This document shows, in pieces, positions 54,972 through 64,000 of a stretch of 64,000 nt of DNA; the stretch's first letter is position 1; each line of letters starts with the position of its first letter. The notes below the pieces were generated by a model. The model saw only the letters and a program-made list of their open reading frames with translations, was not told where the DNA came from and made no database searches. Origin of the DNA: Actinokineospora sp. NBRC 105648. Lineage in GTDB: Bacteria > Actinomycetota > Actinomycetes > Mycobacteriales > Pseudonocardiaceae. The position numbers were made by a program, and so were the translations under genes. The stretch lies in contig NZ_BSTR01000009.1 in the NCBI RefSeq assembly GCF_030269645.1, forward strand, positions 1 to 64,000, in the 5' to 3' direction.

Positions 54972-55007
54972 ACTGAAGGGCCCCGCCGACCGGCGGGGCC
55001 CTTCAGT
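54972..55007. terminator. Strong bidirectional terminator
   Basis: A perfect 17-base stem (54972-54988 with 54991-55007) starts ACTGAAGGGCCCC, with only two central bases unpaired in the drawing (four in practice). It sits between the convergent Rv2732c-type gene and the DUF349 gene. Confidence 0.85.
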
Positions 55008-55019
55008 CGATATCGGTGT

Positions 55020-56942
55020 CTAGCGGCTCGCGACGGCCTGCTCGGCGGCGGTCAGCCACTCGCGCCACTGGGCGGCCTGGGCCTCGGCCTGCTCGGCCCG
55101 GCGCTTGTCGCCCGCGGCCCTGGCCTTGGCGGCCTGGCTCTCGAACTGCTGCACCCGCTCGCGGAACTGGGCCGCACGGGCCTCGGCCTCCGGGTCGGTG
55201 CGCCGCCACTGCGCCTCGACCGCGGTGCGCACGCGCTCCTCGACCGCGCGGAGCCTGCCCTCGAGGTCGCGGATGCGCTCGCGCGGGACCTTGCCGACCT
55301 CTTCCCAGCGCTCCTGGATCTTGTGCAGCGCCGCCCGGGCGGCGTCCAGGCCGCTGTCGGCCGGGTTGATCTTCTCGGCCTCGGCGAGCAGCTCTTCCTT
55401 CTTGCGCGCGTTGTCGGAGAACTCCGCGTCGCGTTCGTCGAAGACCGACGAGCGGTGGGCGAAGAACGCGTCCTGCGCGGCGCGGAACCGCTGCCACAGG
55501 GTGTCGTCGGCGTCCTTGGGCGCGCGCCCGGCCGCCTTCCACTCCAGCATGAGCTCCTTGTACCGGCCCGCGGTCGGGCCCCAGTCGTCGGAGTTCGAGA
55601 GGCGCTCGGCTTCCTCCACCAGCTCCTGCTTGCGGCTCTTGGCCGTCGCGCGCTGGCGGTCGAGGTCGGCGAAGTGCGACCCGCGCCTGCGGTTGAACGT
55701 GTCGCGCGCCTTGGAGAAGCGGCGCCACAGCTGCTCGTCGGTCTTGCGGTCGACGCCCTTGATCGTCTTCCACTCGTCCAAGACGGCCCGCAGCCGGTCG
55801 CCCGCGACCTTCCACTGGGTGGACTCCTCGGCCAGTCGCTCGGCCTCCTCGACCAGCTCCTGCTTGCGCGCGACCGACCCGGCGCGGGCCTCCTCGCGGG
55901 CGTGCTTGGCCTTGTCCACCGCGACCGCGGCGTTGGCCAGCACGTGGTCGATCCGCGCGGCCAACCCGGCCAGGTCGCCGACCACGTGCGCCTCGTCGAG
56001 GCCGTCCTTGATGTGCTTGGCGTTGGTCGCCGCCGCCTTGGGGTCGCCCGAGCCGGACGCCAGCCGGGTCGCCAGCAGCTCGACCTCGGTGCGGATGTCG
56101 TCGAACCGCCGGGCGAAGTGCGCGAGGCCCTCGGCGGGCTCACCGGCCTGCCACGAACCGACCGCGCGCTCGCCGTCGGCGGTGCGCACGTACACGGTCC
56201 CGTCGGCGTCCACCCGGCCCCACTTGGCCGGGTCGGTGGACGCGGCGGCCACCTGCGGCGCCGTGCTGTCGGCGGCGGGCGGGGCGGCGGGCGGCGGTGC
56301 GACGACCTGGCTGGGCGCCGGGATCGCGTCGGCGACCGCGGCGGGCTCGACGGCGGGGGCACTCGGGACGGCGGGCTTGGGGGCGGGCGCGCTCGGGACG
56401 GGCGGCGCGGCGACAGTGCCGTTGTCGTCGGCCTGCTCGGTCCCGTTCTCGGCCTGCTCGGAACCGGATGGCGTTTCAGCGGCGGCCTGCTCGGAGTGGG
56501 ACTGCACCGATTCGGACTGCACCGATTCGGACTGCTCGGAGTCGGACTGCACGGTGGCGGGCTGCTCGGCAGCGGGCTCGGGGTCGACGGCGGCCGACTG
56601 CTCGGTGTCCGCCGCGGTCTCCGGGTCGGTGGCGGGCGCGCTCGGGGCGGCACCGTTGGCTGTCTGGGTGGTGACCGGCGCGGCGGGGGTGGCCTGCTCA
56701 GCGGCCGCGGTGTCAACGGTGTCCGCGGTGTCAACGGTGGCTGCGGTGTCCGCGGCGGCGACTTCGACGGTGTCGACGGTGGCGGTCTCCGCGCGCGGGA
56801 CGGTGGCCGTCGCCGTGGCGCTCGGCGGTGTGGGTACCGCGCCACCGTCGGTCACCGTGCTCGGGGCTGCCGCGGTCGGGTCGACGGCGCCGCCGCTGTC
56901 GTGCTCCGTCACTGCCTCGGCGCTCTCGTCCTTGTCCGTCAT
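55020..56942 (-). CDS. DUF349 domain protein
   Basis: A 640-residue protein. Residues 1-235 are a low-complexity Ala/Thr/Ser/Glu region with short repeats (SVQSESVQS). The rest is helical and holds several DUF349 repeats, each with a W-KxxGR or W-x-W pattern (TQWKVAGDRLRAVLDEWKTI, DDWGPTAGRYKELMLEWKAAGR, ERWEEVGKVPRE). Related proteins in enterobacteria (YccE/YhhN-like names differ) have no known function; Rv2731 is the mycobacterial counterpart. The start is ATG 56942 after AGGAGG. Confidence 0.83.
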   Translation of the reverse strand: MTDKDESAEAVTEHDSGGAVDPTAAAPSTVTDGGAVPTPPSATATATVPRAETATVDTVEVAAADTAATVDTADTVDTAAAEQATPAAPVTTQTANGAAPSAPATDPETAADTEQSAAVDPEPAAEQPATVQSDSEQSESVQSESVQSHSEQAAAETPSGSEQAENGTEQADDNGTVAAPPVPSAPAPKPAVPSAPAVEPAAVADAIPAPSQVVAPPPAAPPAADSTAPQVAAASTDPAKWGRVDADGTVYVRTADGERAVGSWQAGEPAEGLAHFARRFDDIRTEVELLATRLASGSGDPKAAATNAKHIKDGLDEAHVVGDLAGLAARIDHVLANAAVAVDKAKHAREEARAGSVARKQELVEEAERLAEESTQWKVAGDRLRAVLDEWKTIKGVDRKTDEQLWRRFSKARDTFNRRRGSHFADLDRQRATAKSRKQELVEEAERLSNSDDWGPTAGRYKELMLEWKAAGRAPKDADDTLWQRFRAAQDAFFAHRSSVFDERDAEFSDNARKKEELLAEAEKINPADSGLDAARAALHKIQERWEEVGKVPRERIRDLEGRLRAVEERVRTAVEAQWRRTDPEAEARAAQFRERVQQFESQAAKARAAGDKRRAEQAEAQAAQWREWLTAAEQAVASR

Positions 56943-57175
56943 GACCGGCTCCTCCTGCCTGCGTGCCCGCGTCACCACGGGCGCCCCGCTCGCGCGGGGC
57001 CCAGCACTGTGCGAACGACCCTCGGGCCGTGCGGCTTCTCATACCCGCGCGCATTCAAACAGGTCAAGAGCCGCGTGGATACTCCGAGGGCCGCAATGGT
57101 CATCATGGTGCCGCAAAAGCCGCTGTCCGTGGGCCGTGGCGGCCAAGATTGTTCGACGGACAGTAACCTCGGCGC

Positions 57176-57892
57176 GTGATCCGCCGTGTCGCCGTGCTGC
57201 CGAACCCGCCCCTGCTCGTGTCGGAGCTGACCGGGGGTGACGACCCCGCGGCGGCCGAGCTGCGCGAGAAATGCCTGCTCGTGGCCCATTCGCTCGCCGC
57301 GGCGGCGTCGACCTGGGTGGTCCTGGGCGCGGGCGCCGAGCCCGCCGTGCTCGGCCCGCGGGTGGCTGGGACGTTCCGCGGCTACGGCGTCGACGTCCGG
57401 GTCGCCTTGGGCGACACGGCTGACCGGGACTTCGCGGACCCGGCGCTACCGCTGCCCGCCCTGGTGGCGGGTCTGCTGCGTGAGGCCGCGGCCGCTGGGG
57501 ATGCCACCGTCCACGTCGTCCCGACCGACCTCCCGCAGGCAGGCTGCGTCGAGGCGGGCACGGCGCTCGCGGAGTCGATCGTCGGCCCCGTGGGTCTGCT
57601 CGTCCTCGGCGACGGTTCCCACCGGCACGGCGAGCGCTCGGTGGGCCGCCCCGACGACCGGGCCGCGGGCTTCGACGAAACCGTCCGCCGCGCCCTGGCG
57701 ACGGCCGACCTCGACGCACTGCTCGGATTGGACCCCGTGTTGGCGGCCGAGCTCGGAGCCGGGGGGCGCGCGCCGTGGCAGGTGCTCGCCGCCGCCGTCC
57801 GCGCGGACGGCCGGACGTGGCGCTCGACCAGGGCCGAGCTGGTCATCCCGTTCGGTGTCGCCTACCACCTGGCCGTGTGGGACCCGGCGTGA
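57176..57892 (+). CDS. Class III extradiol dioxygenase-like protein (Rv2728c type)
   Basis: A 238-residue protein with the LigB-like fold: [11 protein letters not shown] with the possible metal region near the N-terminus, [13 protein letters not shown], and the C-terminal [16 protein letters not shown] and [11 protein letters not shown] blocks. The expected metal-binding histidine pair is not obvious, so catalysis is doubtful. The homologue Rv2728c also precedes miaA. The start is GTG 57176; its stop overlaps the miaA start (GTGA). Confidence 0.75.
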   Translation: MIRRVAVLPNPPLLVSELTGGDDPAAAELREKCLLVAHSLAAAASTWVVLGAGAEPAVLGPRVAGTFRGYGVDVRVALGDTADRDFADPALPLPALVAGLLREAAAAGDATVHVVPTDLPQAGCVEAGTALAESIVGPVGLLVLGDGSHRHGERSVGRPDDRAAGFDETVRRALATADLDALLGLDPVLAAELGAGGRAPWQVLAAAVRADGRTWRSTRAELVIPFGVAYHLAVWDPA

Positions 57893-58791
57893 GCCCGGCG
57901 GTCGCCGTGGTGGGTCCGACCGCGACCGGCAAGTCCGACCTCGGGGTCGCGCTCGCCGAGCGGCTGGGCGGCGAGGTCGTCAACGCCGACGCCATGCAGC
58001 TCTACCGGGGCATGGACATCGGCACCGCCAAGATCACCGAGGCTGAGCGGCGCGGCGTCGCCCACCACCAGCTCGACGTGCTCGACGTCCGGGAGACCGC
58101 GTCCGTGGCGGCCTACCAGCGGCACGCGCGCGCCGCGATCGAGGACGTGCTCGCCCGCGGCCGGGTGCCGGTGCTGGTCGGCGGGTCCGGGCTCTACGTC
58201 CAGGCCGTGGTCGACGACCTGGAGTTCCCCGGCACCGACCCGGCGATCCGGGCCCGGCTGTCCGCCGAGCTCGACGAGGTCGGCACCGAGGCGCTGTACG
58301 CGCGGCTGCGCGAGCTGGACCCGGTGGCCGCCGAGGCGGTGCTCCCCGGCAACGGCAGGCGGATCGTGCGGGCGCTGGAGGTCATCGAGCTGACCGGCAG
58401 GCCGTTCTCCGCGACGATGCCGCGGCCGGGCCCCGCCCGCTACGGCACGGTCATGATCGGCTTGGACCGCGAACCAGCCGAGTTGGACGCTCGTGTGGAC
58501 CTGCGGGTAGAGCGGATGTTCGCGGGGGGCTTGGTCGACGAGGTGCGCGCGTTGGCGGCGAACGGACTCCGGGAGGGTCTTACCGCGTCGCGCGCGCTGG
58601 GCTATCAGCAAGTCTTAGCCGCGCTCGCCGAAGAGGGCGATCTGGCCGCCGCCGAGGAAGAGACGGCGAGAGCAACTAGACGGTTCGTGCGTAGGCAGCG
58701 TTCGTGGTTTCGCCGCGACCACCGCCTCACCTGGCTCGACGCCGGCCGGGAAGACCTGGTCGACGCCGCCCTCGCGTTAGTACGGCCGTAA
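57889..58791 (+). CDS. miaA: tRNA dimethylallyltransferase MiaA
   Basis: A 300-residue transferase that adds dimethylallyl to A37 of tRNA, the step before MiaB. P-loop GPTATGKS is at 9-16, [15 protein letters not shown] and HHQLDVLD follow, and the C-terminal [14 protein letters not shown] block binds tRNA. GTG 57889 overlaps the upstream stop. It lies ten bases before dapF. Confidence 0.95.
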   Translation: MSPAVAVVGPTATGKSDLGVALAERLGGEVVNADAMQLYRGMDIGTAKITEAERRGVAHHQLDVLDVRETASVAAYQRHARAAIEDVLARGRVPVLVGGSGLYVQAVVDDLEFPGTDPAIRARLSAELDEVGTEALYARLRELDPVAAEAVLPGNGRRIVRALEVIELTGRPFSATMPRPGPARYGTVMIGLDREPAELDARVDLRVERMFAGGLVDEVRALAANGLREGLTASRALGYQQVLAALAEEGDLAAAEEETARATRRFVRRQRSWFRRDHRLTWLDAGREDLVDAALALVRP

Positions 58792-58801
58792 CCTGGTAGG
58801 C

Positions 58802-59632
58802 GTGGCGATCGCGTTCCTCAAGGGGCACGGCACTGAGAACGACTTCGTGCTGCTGCCCGACCCTGATGGCGAGCTGGACCTGACCGACGCGCGGGTACGC
58901 GCTCTGTGCGACCGGCGTCGCGGGCTCGGCGCGGACGGCGTGCTGCGCGTCGTGCGCACGAAGGCCCTCCCCGACGCGCCAGACGGCATCGATGGCGACG
59001 TGTGGTTCATGGACTACCGCAACGCCGACGGTTCCATCGCCGAGATGTGCGGCAACGGCGTCCGCGTCTTCGCCCGCTACCTGCACGACAACGGCTTGGT
59101 CGACGCCGATGAGTTCCCGGTCGGTACGCGCGGGGGACTACGCCCCGCTGCCGTGCACGCGGACGGCATCGTCACGGTCGCGATGGGCCCGGTTCGCCGC
59201 ACCGGTCACTCGACGGCGACCCTCGCGGGCACCTCATACCCCGGCGTCGGCATCGACGTCGGCAACCCGCACCTCGCCTGCGTCACCACCCAGGTCCAAG
59301 ACCTGGACCTGGGTGTCCAGCCCGGCTACGACACCGCGGCGTTCCCCAACGGGGTCAACGTCGAGTTCATCGAGCCCGCCGGGCCCGGCGCGATCCGGAT
59401 GCGCGTGCACGAGCGCGGCGTTGGTGAGACCCGTTCCTGCGGCACTGGCACCGTCGCCGCGACCGCCGCTGCTCTAGAGGCTGCGGGTAGCACTACCGGG
59501 TCGCTGACCGTGCACATCCTCGGTGGCACCGTTCGCGTGACCATCAACGAGGACTCCAGCACCCTCACCGGCCCGGCCGAGTTCGTCGCCCGCGGCGAGC
59601 TCGACCAGGCCTGGTGGGAGTCGCACGCCTGA
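58802..59632 (+). CDS. dapF: Diaminopimelate epimerase
   Basis: A 276-residue cofactor-free racemase converting LL- to meso-diaminopimelate for lysine and peptidoglycan. Catalytic cysteines are C83 (MCGNGVRVF) and C213 (RSCGTGTVA); GHGTENDF opens the protein. The start is GTG 58802, ten bases after miaA, so the three genes from 57176 form one operon. Confidence 0.95.
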   Translation: MAIAFLKGHGTENDFVLLPDPDGELDLTDARVRALCDRRRGLGADGVLRVVRTKALPDAPDGIDGDVWFMDYRNADGSIAEMCGNGVRVFARYLHDNGLVDADEFPVGTRGGLRPAAVHADGIVTVAMGPVRRTGHSTATLAGTSYPGVGIDVGNPHLACVTTQVQDLDLGVQPGYDTAAFPNGVNVEFIEPAGPGAIRMRVHERGVGETRSCGTGTVAATAAALEAAGSTTGSLTVHILGGTVRVTINEDSSTLTGPAEFVARGELDQAWWESHA

Positions 59633-59646
59633 GCCTCTCGCTCAGG
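59628..59646. terminator. Short hairpin between dapF and the MFS gene
   Basis: CCTGAGC (59628-59634) pairs with GCTCAGG (59640-59646) around a five-base loop and spans both stop codons of the convergent genes. A seven-base stem is short; the role as terminator is uncertain. Confidence 0.4.
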
Positions 59647-60898
59647 ACCCGTTGGCGGCGCTCGGTTCCTGGGCCGCTCCCAGCGGGTCCTCGGCTGTCC
59701 GCAGCGGGGAGAAGATCACCCACAGGCCCGCGAGGACCCAGCCGACCGCGGCGATCCACAGCGTCTCCCGGACCCCCAACCAGGTGCCCAGCGCCCCGCC
59801 CGCGAGGGCGCCGAGCGGCAGGGTGCCCCAGACGATGAACCTGATGCTGGCGTTCATCCGGCCGAGCAGGTGGTCCGGGCAGATGCCCTGGCGGAAGCTG
59901 ACCTGCGCGACGTTGTAGACGACCGCGGTGAAGTTGACGATGAAGAAGCCCGCCACCGCCACGCCCACCCGCCAGTCCGCCTCGGCGAGCGGGACGAGCA
60001 GCCCGAACAGCGAACCCACCGTCGGCACCAGCCAGATCGCCTTGGCCTGCCCGACCAGCCGGATGATCCGGGCCGAGGCCAGTGCGCCGAGGATGCCGCC
60101 CGCCCCGGACAGGCCCACGACCAGGCCGATCGCCGCCTCACCCAGGCCGACGGAGCGCGCCAAGAACAGCACGAACACGGCGTTCTCCACGCCGAAGAAC
60201 AGGTTGAAGGTCGAAGTGCATCCGACGATCGCGCGCAACCGCTGGTCGGACAGCACGAACCGCAACCCTTCGGCCACCTCCGCCCGCAGGTCAGGCGTCG
60301 CGGGCCGCACGGGCGCCGGTTCGGTGGCGGTGATCCGGGACAGGAAGAACGCCGACGCCAGGTACCCCATCCCGGTCGAGAGCAGGGTGGACACGGCGCC
60401 GAGCAGCTGGGTGAGGGCACCGCCGATGGCCGGGCCGCCGAACTGGGCCGCCGAGTGGCTCGCCTGCAGCTTCGCGTTGCCCTCCATCAGGTGCTCGCGC
60501 CCGACCAGCGAGGGCAGGTACGACTGGTAGGCCACGTCGAAGAACACCGAGCACCCGCCGACGGCCAGCGCCACGGCCACCAGCTGCGGGAAGGTGAGCA
60601 CGCCGAACCACCCCGCAACGGGGATGCTCAGCAGCAGCACGGCCCGGGCCAGGTCCATCCGGATCATCAGCGGTTTGCTGCGCAGCCGGTCGACCCAGGC
60701 GCCCGCGGGCAGCCCGATCAGCAGGAACGCGGCGTTCTCCGCGGCGGTCAGCACGCCCATCTCGGCGGGGGTCGCGTGCAGCAGTCCGACGGCGAGCAGC
60801 GGCAACACGATGTTGCCGACCGCGGCGCCGAACTGGGCGATCGTGTCGCCGGTCCAGAGCAGTCGGAAGCCCGGGTGGGCGCGCAGGGTGCGGGTCAC
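59642..60898 (-). CDS. MFS transporter
   Basis: A 418-residue major facilitator with twelve hydrophobic segments and the loop-2/3 block GAWVDRLRSKPLMIRMDLAR. This subgroup (enterobactin exporter-like) often exports drugs or siderophores. The start is taken as GTG 60898 rather than TTG 60934, because the latter lies inside the operator palindrome. Convergent with dapF, divergent from an ArsR-type regulator. Confidence 0.83.
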   Translation of the reverse strand: MTRTLRAHPGFRLLWTGDTIAQFGAAVGNIVLPLLAVGLLHATPAEMGVLTAAENAAFLLIGLPAGAWVDRLRSKPLMIRMDLARAVLLLSIPVAGWFGVLTFPQLVAVALAVGGCSVFFDVAYQSYLPSLVGREHLMEGNAKLQASHSAAQFGGPAIGGALTQLLGAVSTLLSTGMGYLASAFFLSRITATEPAPVRPATPDLRAEVAEGLRFVLSDQRLRAIVGCTSTFNLFFGVENAVFVLFLARSVGLGEAAIGLVVGLSGAGGILGALASARIIRLVGQAKAIWLVPTVGSLFGLLVPLAEADWRVGVAVAGFFIVNFTAVVYNVAQVSFRQGICPDHLLGRMNASIRFIVWGTLPLGALAGGALGTWLGVRETLWIAAVGWVLAGLWVIFSPLRTAEDPLGAAQEPSAANGS

Positions 60899-60915
60899 GG
60901 CGGCCAGGATCGACC

Positions 60916-60939
60916 AGTGATTGGAAACTGTCAATCACT
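60916..60939. promoter_or_regulatory. Operator palindrome for the ArsR-type regulator
   Basis: AGTGATTG-N8-CAATCACT is a perfect inverted repeat in the short gap between the divergent MFS and regulator genes. The reverse strand holds TTGACA within it, a good -35 for the MFS gene, with GATCCT 17 bases on, which would give an almost leaderless start at 60898. Confidence 0.7.
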
Positions 60940-60964
60940 TTGCCCGCGGCCCTAGGCTGGTCGG

Positions 60965-61480
60965 GTGAGCGACGCGCGACCGGACCGCAGGATGGCCACC
61001 CCCGTCGAACTGGAGGCGCTGGGGTCGGCGATCCGGCTGCGGATCATCCGGCTGACCCACCAGCGCCCGCTGACCAACAAGGAGATCGCCGAGCGGCTCG
61101 GCCGGGACCCGGCCACCACGCTGCACCACGTCCGCAAGCTGGTCGCCGCGGGTTTCCTGGTCGCCGAACCGCAGCGGCGCGGCAACCGGGGGGCCAAGGA
61201 GATCCCGTACCGGTCCACCGGCGCGTCGTGGGGCCTGGACTTCCGCGACGGCAGGCCGGAGGAGATCAGCGAGGCGATGCTGCAGGCCTACCTCAACGAG
61301 GTCTCCGACGTCGGGCTCGGCAACGTCGTGCAGTCCCGGCTGGTCGTGCAGGTCGACGAGCGCGGCCGCGCCGAGCTGGTCGGCCGGATGAGCGCGCTGC
61401 TCGACGAGTACGCGGCCAGGCCGCCGGAACCGGGGGTCGAGCGCACCGCCGTGTACCTCGCGTGGTATCCGGGGGAATAA
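60965..61480 (+). CDS. ArsR-type winged-helix regulator
   Basis: A 171-residue regulator. The winged helix covers residues 12-80 (VELEALGSAIRLRIIRLTHQRPLTNKEIAERLGRDPATTLHHVRKLV), followed by a larger effector part. No metal-binding cysteine motif is visible. The start is GTG 60965. It is divergent from the MFS gene and the palindrome at 60916-60939 between them is its likely binding site. Confidence 0.83.
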   Translation: MSDARPDRRMATPVELEALGSAIRLRIIRLTHQRPLTNKEIAERLGRDPATTLHHVRKLVAAGFLVAEPQRRGNRGAKEIPYRSTGASWGLDFRDGRPEEISEAMLQAYLNEVSDVGLGNVVQSRLVVQVDERGRAELVGRMSALLDEYAARPPEPGVERTAVYLAWYPGE

Positions 61481-61578
61481 CCGGGTCGAATCGGCCGCTG
61501 TTCCGTGCGACCATGGGGTCAACGGATACCGAAGGGGTGCCGAGTATTTCGCAACGACACGAAGGACGGGTTCACCAG

Positions 61579-63030
61579 GTGACAGAGGAATTCTCTCAGC
61601 ACGGATTCGACGGAGCGCGCTCCGACCCCGCTGACCTCTCCCTCGGTGAACTCGAACTGGAAGAACGATCGTCCCTGCGCCGCGTCGCCGGGCTGTCCAC
61701 CGAGCTCCAGGACATCACCGAGGTCGAGTACCGGCAGCTCCGGCTGGAGCGGGTGGTGCTGGTCGGGGTGTGGACCGAGGGGTCCGCGCTGGAGTCCGAG
61801 GCCTCGCTGACCGAGCTGGCCCGGCTGGCCGAGACCGCCGGGTCCGAGGTCCTCGAGGGCATGGTGCAGCGCCGCGACCGGCCCGACCCGGCCACCTACG
61901 TCGGCTCCGGCAAGGTCGTCGAGCTGCTCGAGGTGGTCCGGGCGACCGGGGCGGACACGGTGATCTGCGACGGTGAGCTCTCCCCGTCCCAGCTCCAGCA
62001 GCTGGAGGCGCGGCTCAAGGTCAAGGTCATCGACCGGACGGCGCTGATCCTGGACATCTTCGCCCAGCACGCGCGGTCCCGGGAGGGCAAGTCCCAGGTC
62101 GAGCTGGCCCAGCTGCAGTACCTGCTGCCCAGGCTGCGCGGCTGGGGCGAGACGCTGTCCCGCCAGGCCGGTGGCCGCGCGGGCGGCGGCAACGGCGGCG
62201 TGGGTCTGCGCGGTCCCGGTGAGACCAAGCTGGAGACCGACCGCAGGCGCATCCGCGCGAAGATCTCCAAGCTGCGCAAGGAGATCGCGGCCATGAGCAC
62301 GGTCCGCGACACCAAGCGCGGCAAGCGGGTGGCCAACGAGGTGCCCAGCGTGGCGATCGCCGGCTACACCAACGCGGGCAAGTCCAGCCTGCTCAACGCG
62401 CTCACCGGCGCGGGCGTGCTGGTAGAGGACTCGCTGTTCGCCACCCTCGACGCCACCACCCGGCGCACCGAGACCGCGGAGGGCAACACCTACACGCTGA
62501 CCGACACGGTCGGCTTCGTGCGGCACCTGCCGCACCAGCTGGTCGAGGCGTTCCGCACCACGCTCGACGAGGTGGCCGACGCCGACCTGGTCCTGCACGT
62601 GGTCGACGGCGCCGACCCGATGCCCGAGTGGCAGGTCACCGCCGTGCGCGAGGTGCTGCACGAGATCGGGCAGCGCCGGGACACCTCGATGCCGCCGGAG
62701 CTGGTGGTGGTCAACAAGGTCGACGCGACCAGCGAGTTCGCGCTGGCCCGGCTGCGCCACCTGCTCCCCGGCGCGGTGTTCGTCTCCGCCCACTCGGGCG
62801 CGGGCATCGCCGAGCTGCGCGAGCGGATCGCCGAGCTGCTGCCCCGGCCGGACCAGGAGGTCGACGTGCTGGTGCCCTACACCCGCGGCGAGCTGGTGGC
62901 CCGGGTGCACCGGGAGGGCGAGGTGCTCACCGAGGAGCACACCGAGGTCGGCACGGCGCTGCGCGCCAGGGTGAAGCTGGACCTCGCGGGTGCGCTGGAG
63001 GCCTTCGCGGTCAACGGCACGTCCGCCTGA
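61579..63030 (+). CDS. hflX: GTPase HflX
   Basis: A 483-residue ribosome-associated GTPase that splits stalled 70S ribosomes. The N-terminal HflX domain includes TYVGSGKVVEL and the coiled linker GRAGGGNGGVGLRGPGETKLE; G1 is GYTNAGKSS, G3 is DTVGF, G4 is NKVD. The GTG at 61579 fits the family N-terminus; ATG 61513 would add 22 residues. Flanked by dapF and miaA, matching the mycobacterial order. A long hairpin follows. Confidence 0.92.
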   Translation: MTEEFSQHGFDGARSDPADLSLGELELEERSSLRRVAGLSTELQDITEVEYRQLRLERVVLVGVWTEGSALESEASLTELARLAETAGSEVLEGMVQRRDRPDPATYVGSGKVVELLEVVRATGADTVICDGELSPSQLQQLEARLKVKVIDRTALILDIFAQHARSREGKSQVELAQLQYLLPRLRGWGETLSRQAGGRAGGGNGGVGLRGPGETKLETDRRRIRAKISKLRKEIAAMSTVRDTKRGKRVANEVPSVAIAGYTNAGKSSLLNALTGAGVLVEDSLFATLDATTRRTETAEGNTYTLTDTVGFVRHLPHQLVEAFRTTLDEVADADLVLHVVDGADPMPEWQVTAVREVLHEIGQRRDTSMPPELVVVNKVDATSEFALARLRHLLPGAVFVSAHSGAGIAELRERIAELLPRPDQEVDVLVPYTRGELVARVHREGEVLTEEHTEVGTALRARVKLDLAGALEAFAVNGTSA

Positions 63031-63039
63031 GCTGACGTC

Positions 63040-63083
63040 CACGGGGGCCCCGGTGGGATGAAGATCCCATCGGGGCCCCCGTG
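63040..63083 (+). terminator. Strong terminator after hflX
   Basis: Bases 63040-63059 pair with 63064-63083 over 20 positions with one G-T pair; the loop is four bases. The stem starts CACGGGGGCCCC. It lies ten bases after the stop. Confidence 0.85.
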
Positions 63084-63165
63084 CCAACGGCGCACCCCGG
63101 CCGCACGTCTACTCCCTCGGAGCCGTGCCGCGGCTACCGTGGGGGACTGGGAGAGGGAGGCGCCG

Positions 63166-64000
63166 GTGCGGGCATTGGCCACCGCGGGGATCGTCGTCGT
63201 GCTGAGTGTGCTGGGTTCCTCGTGGGCGGTGGCCGAGCCTCCGGTGCCCACGAACGCCTGCGTGCAGTCCGACAAGCGGCTGACCGAACTGTCCGGCCTG
63301 GCGGCCGACGGCGAGCACTGGTACGCGCTCAACGACGGCGGCACCAAGGCGATGGTGTTCGTGCTGGGCCGGGACTGCAAGGTGCAGAAGGTCATCAGCG
63401 GGCCCACCGACCCGTTCGACGTCGAGGACCTCGCGCTGGCCGCCGACGGCACGTTCTGGCTGGCCGACACCGGCGACAACGACAAGAAGCGCGAGACGAT
63501 CGCCCTGATCGCCCTGACGCCCGCGGGCAAGACCACGCTGTACCGGCTGACCTACCCCGATGGCCCGCACGACACCGAGGCGCTGCTCCTGGACAAGGCG
63601 GGCACGCCGTTCCTGGTGACCAAGAGCCCGTTCGGCGTCGCGGACGTCTACCGGCCGGTGGGCAAGATCGCGTCCCCGGGACCGACCGCGCTGGAGAAGG
63701 TCGGCTCGGTGCAGCTGACGAGCACCGACACGAAGGGTGGACCGGTCACCCCGATCGTGGGATCCATGGTGGTCACCGGCGGCACCGTGAGCAAGGACGG
63801 CTCAGTGGTCGCCCTGCGCACCTACACCGAGGCTTACCTGTTCGCCGCGCCCGACGGAGACGTGCTCGCGGCGCTGAAGAGCAAGCCGGTGCGGATCCCG
63901 TTGCCCGAGGAGAAGCAGGGGGAGGCGATCGCGCTGGAACCGGACGGCACCCTGGTGTCCGGCTCGGAGGGCGCGGGCCAACCGATCCGGGTCGTCAAGG
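63166..64000 (+). CDS. Secreted protein, beta-propeller-like, cut by the window end
   Basis: At least 278 residues. A signal peptide (ATAGIVVVLSVLGSSWAVAEP) precedes a strand-rich domain with repeated short blocks: SGLAADGEHWYALNDGG, VEDLALAADGTFWLADTGDND, TEALLLDKAGTPFLVTK and EAIALEPDGTLVSGSEG. Such A-D-G strands suit a six- or seven-bladed propeller of esterase-like or phytase-like type; the enzyme activity, if any, is unknown. The start is GTG 63166 after GGGAGG. The C-terminus lies outside the window. Confidence 0.75.
   Translation, partial: MRALATAGIVVVLSVLGSSWAVAEPPVPTNACVQSDKRLTELSGLAADGEHWYALNDGGTKAMVFVLGRDCKVQKVISGPTDPFDVEDLALAADGTFWLADTGDNDKKRETIALIALTPAGKTTLYRLTYPDGPHDTEALLLDKAGTPFLVTKSPFGVADVYRPVGKIASPGPTALEKVGSVQLTSTDTKGGPVTPIVGSMVVTGGTVSKDGSVVALRTYTEAYLFAAPDGDVLAALKSKPVRIPLPEEKQGEAIALEPDGTLVSGSEGAGQPIRVVK

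Noticed and set aside
55105-57240. Long + strand frames (over 600 codons) antisense to the DUF349 gene
   Set aside because: Ala/Ser/Arg/Gly strings without a domain; codon-position GC bias on the reverse strand explains them.

Overview
The window is about 72% GC with pervasive GTG starts and four-base stop/start overlaps. Its proteins match actinobacteria that make mycothiol and lack mycolate genes here. The order of genes resembles two Mycobacterium tuberculosis neighbourhoods: Rv2179c-aroG-pknL-Rv2175c-idsA-metF-lppM-Rv2170, and Rv2738c-recA-recX-miaB-Rv2732c-DUF349-Rv2728c-miaA-dapF-hflX. I infer a Pseudonocardiales chromosome (a Saccharothrix, Actinokineospora or Lentzea type relative); the genus is not certain.

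Layout. 1-720: no intact gene; one and a half copies of a ~140 bp palindromic element and a broken caspase-like gene. 724-9128: RNase AS, a phosphofructokinase with the PPi-type residues, TspO, an amidase leading a chain of translationally coupled unknown genes, a DUF2891 protein, the class II DAHP synthase and an enoyl-CoA hydratase remnant. 9129-17395: a PASTA kinase of PknL type, the Rv2175c-like DNA-binding protein, and a carotenoid operon (idsA, crtI, a lipoprotein, crtB). 17547-28234: metF, lppM, a DUF885 hydrolase, another copy of the palindromic element, GNAT and YbaK-type genes, an SOS-boxed HEPN gene, an ECF sigma/META pair between two duplicated-VOC genes, and an XRE/DUF397 pair. 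28319-37261: a giant Lhr helicase and two tandem Hsp70 ATPases fused to a membrane anchor and an outside domain. 37304-64000: recA-recX with an SOS box, an Sdh1-type succinate dehydrogenase operon, an EamA exporter with its Lrp regulator, a gluABCD glutamate uptake operon, a two-component system facing a TAXI binding protein, then miaB, miaA, dapF, an MFS/ArsR pair with an obvious operator, hflX and a secreted protein cut by the window end.

Most of the window is core chromosome: aromatic amino acid and lysine precursors (aroG, dapF), one-carbon metabolism (metF), tRNA modification (miaA, miaB), DNA repair (recA, recX, lhr, the SOS HEPN gene), respiration (sdh) and glutamate uptake. The less ordinary material is the palindromic element family, the coupled operon 3111-5634, the lipoprotein inside the carotenoid operon, the membrane-anchored Hsp70 pair and the very long N-terminal extension of RecX. 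No rRNA, tRNA, CRISPR array, transposase or integrase was seen.
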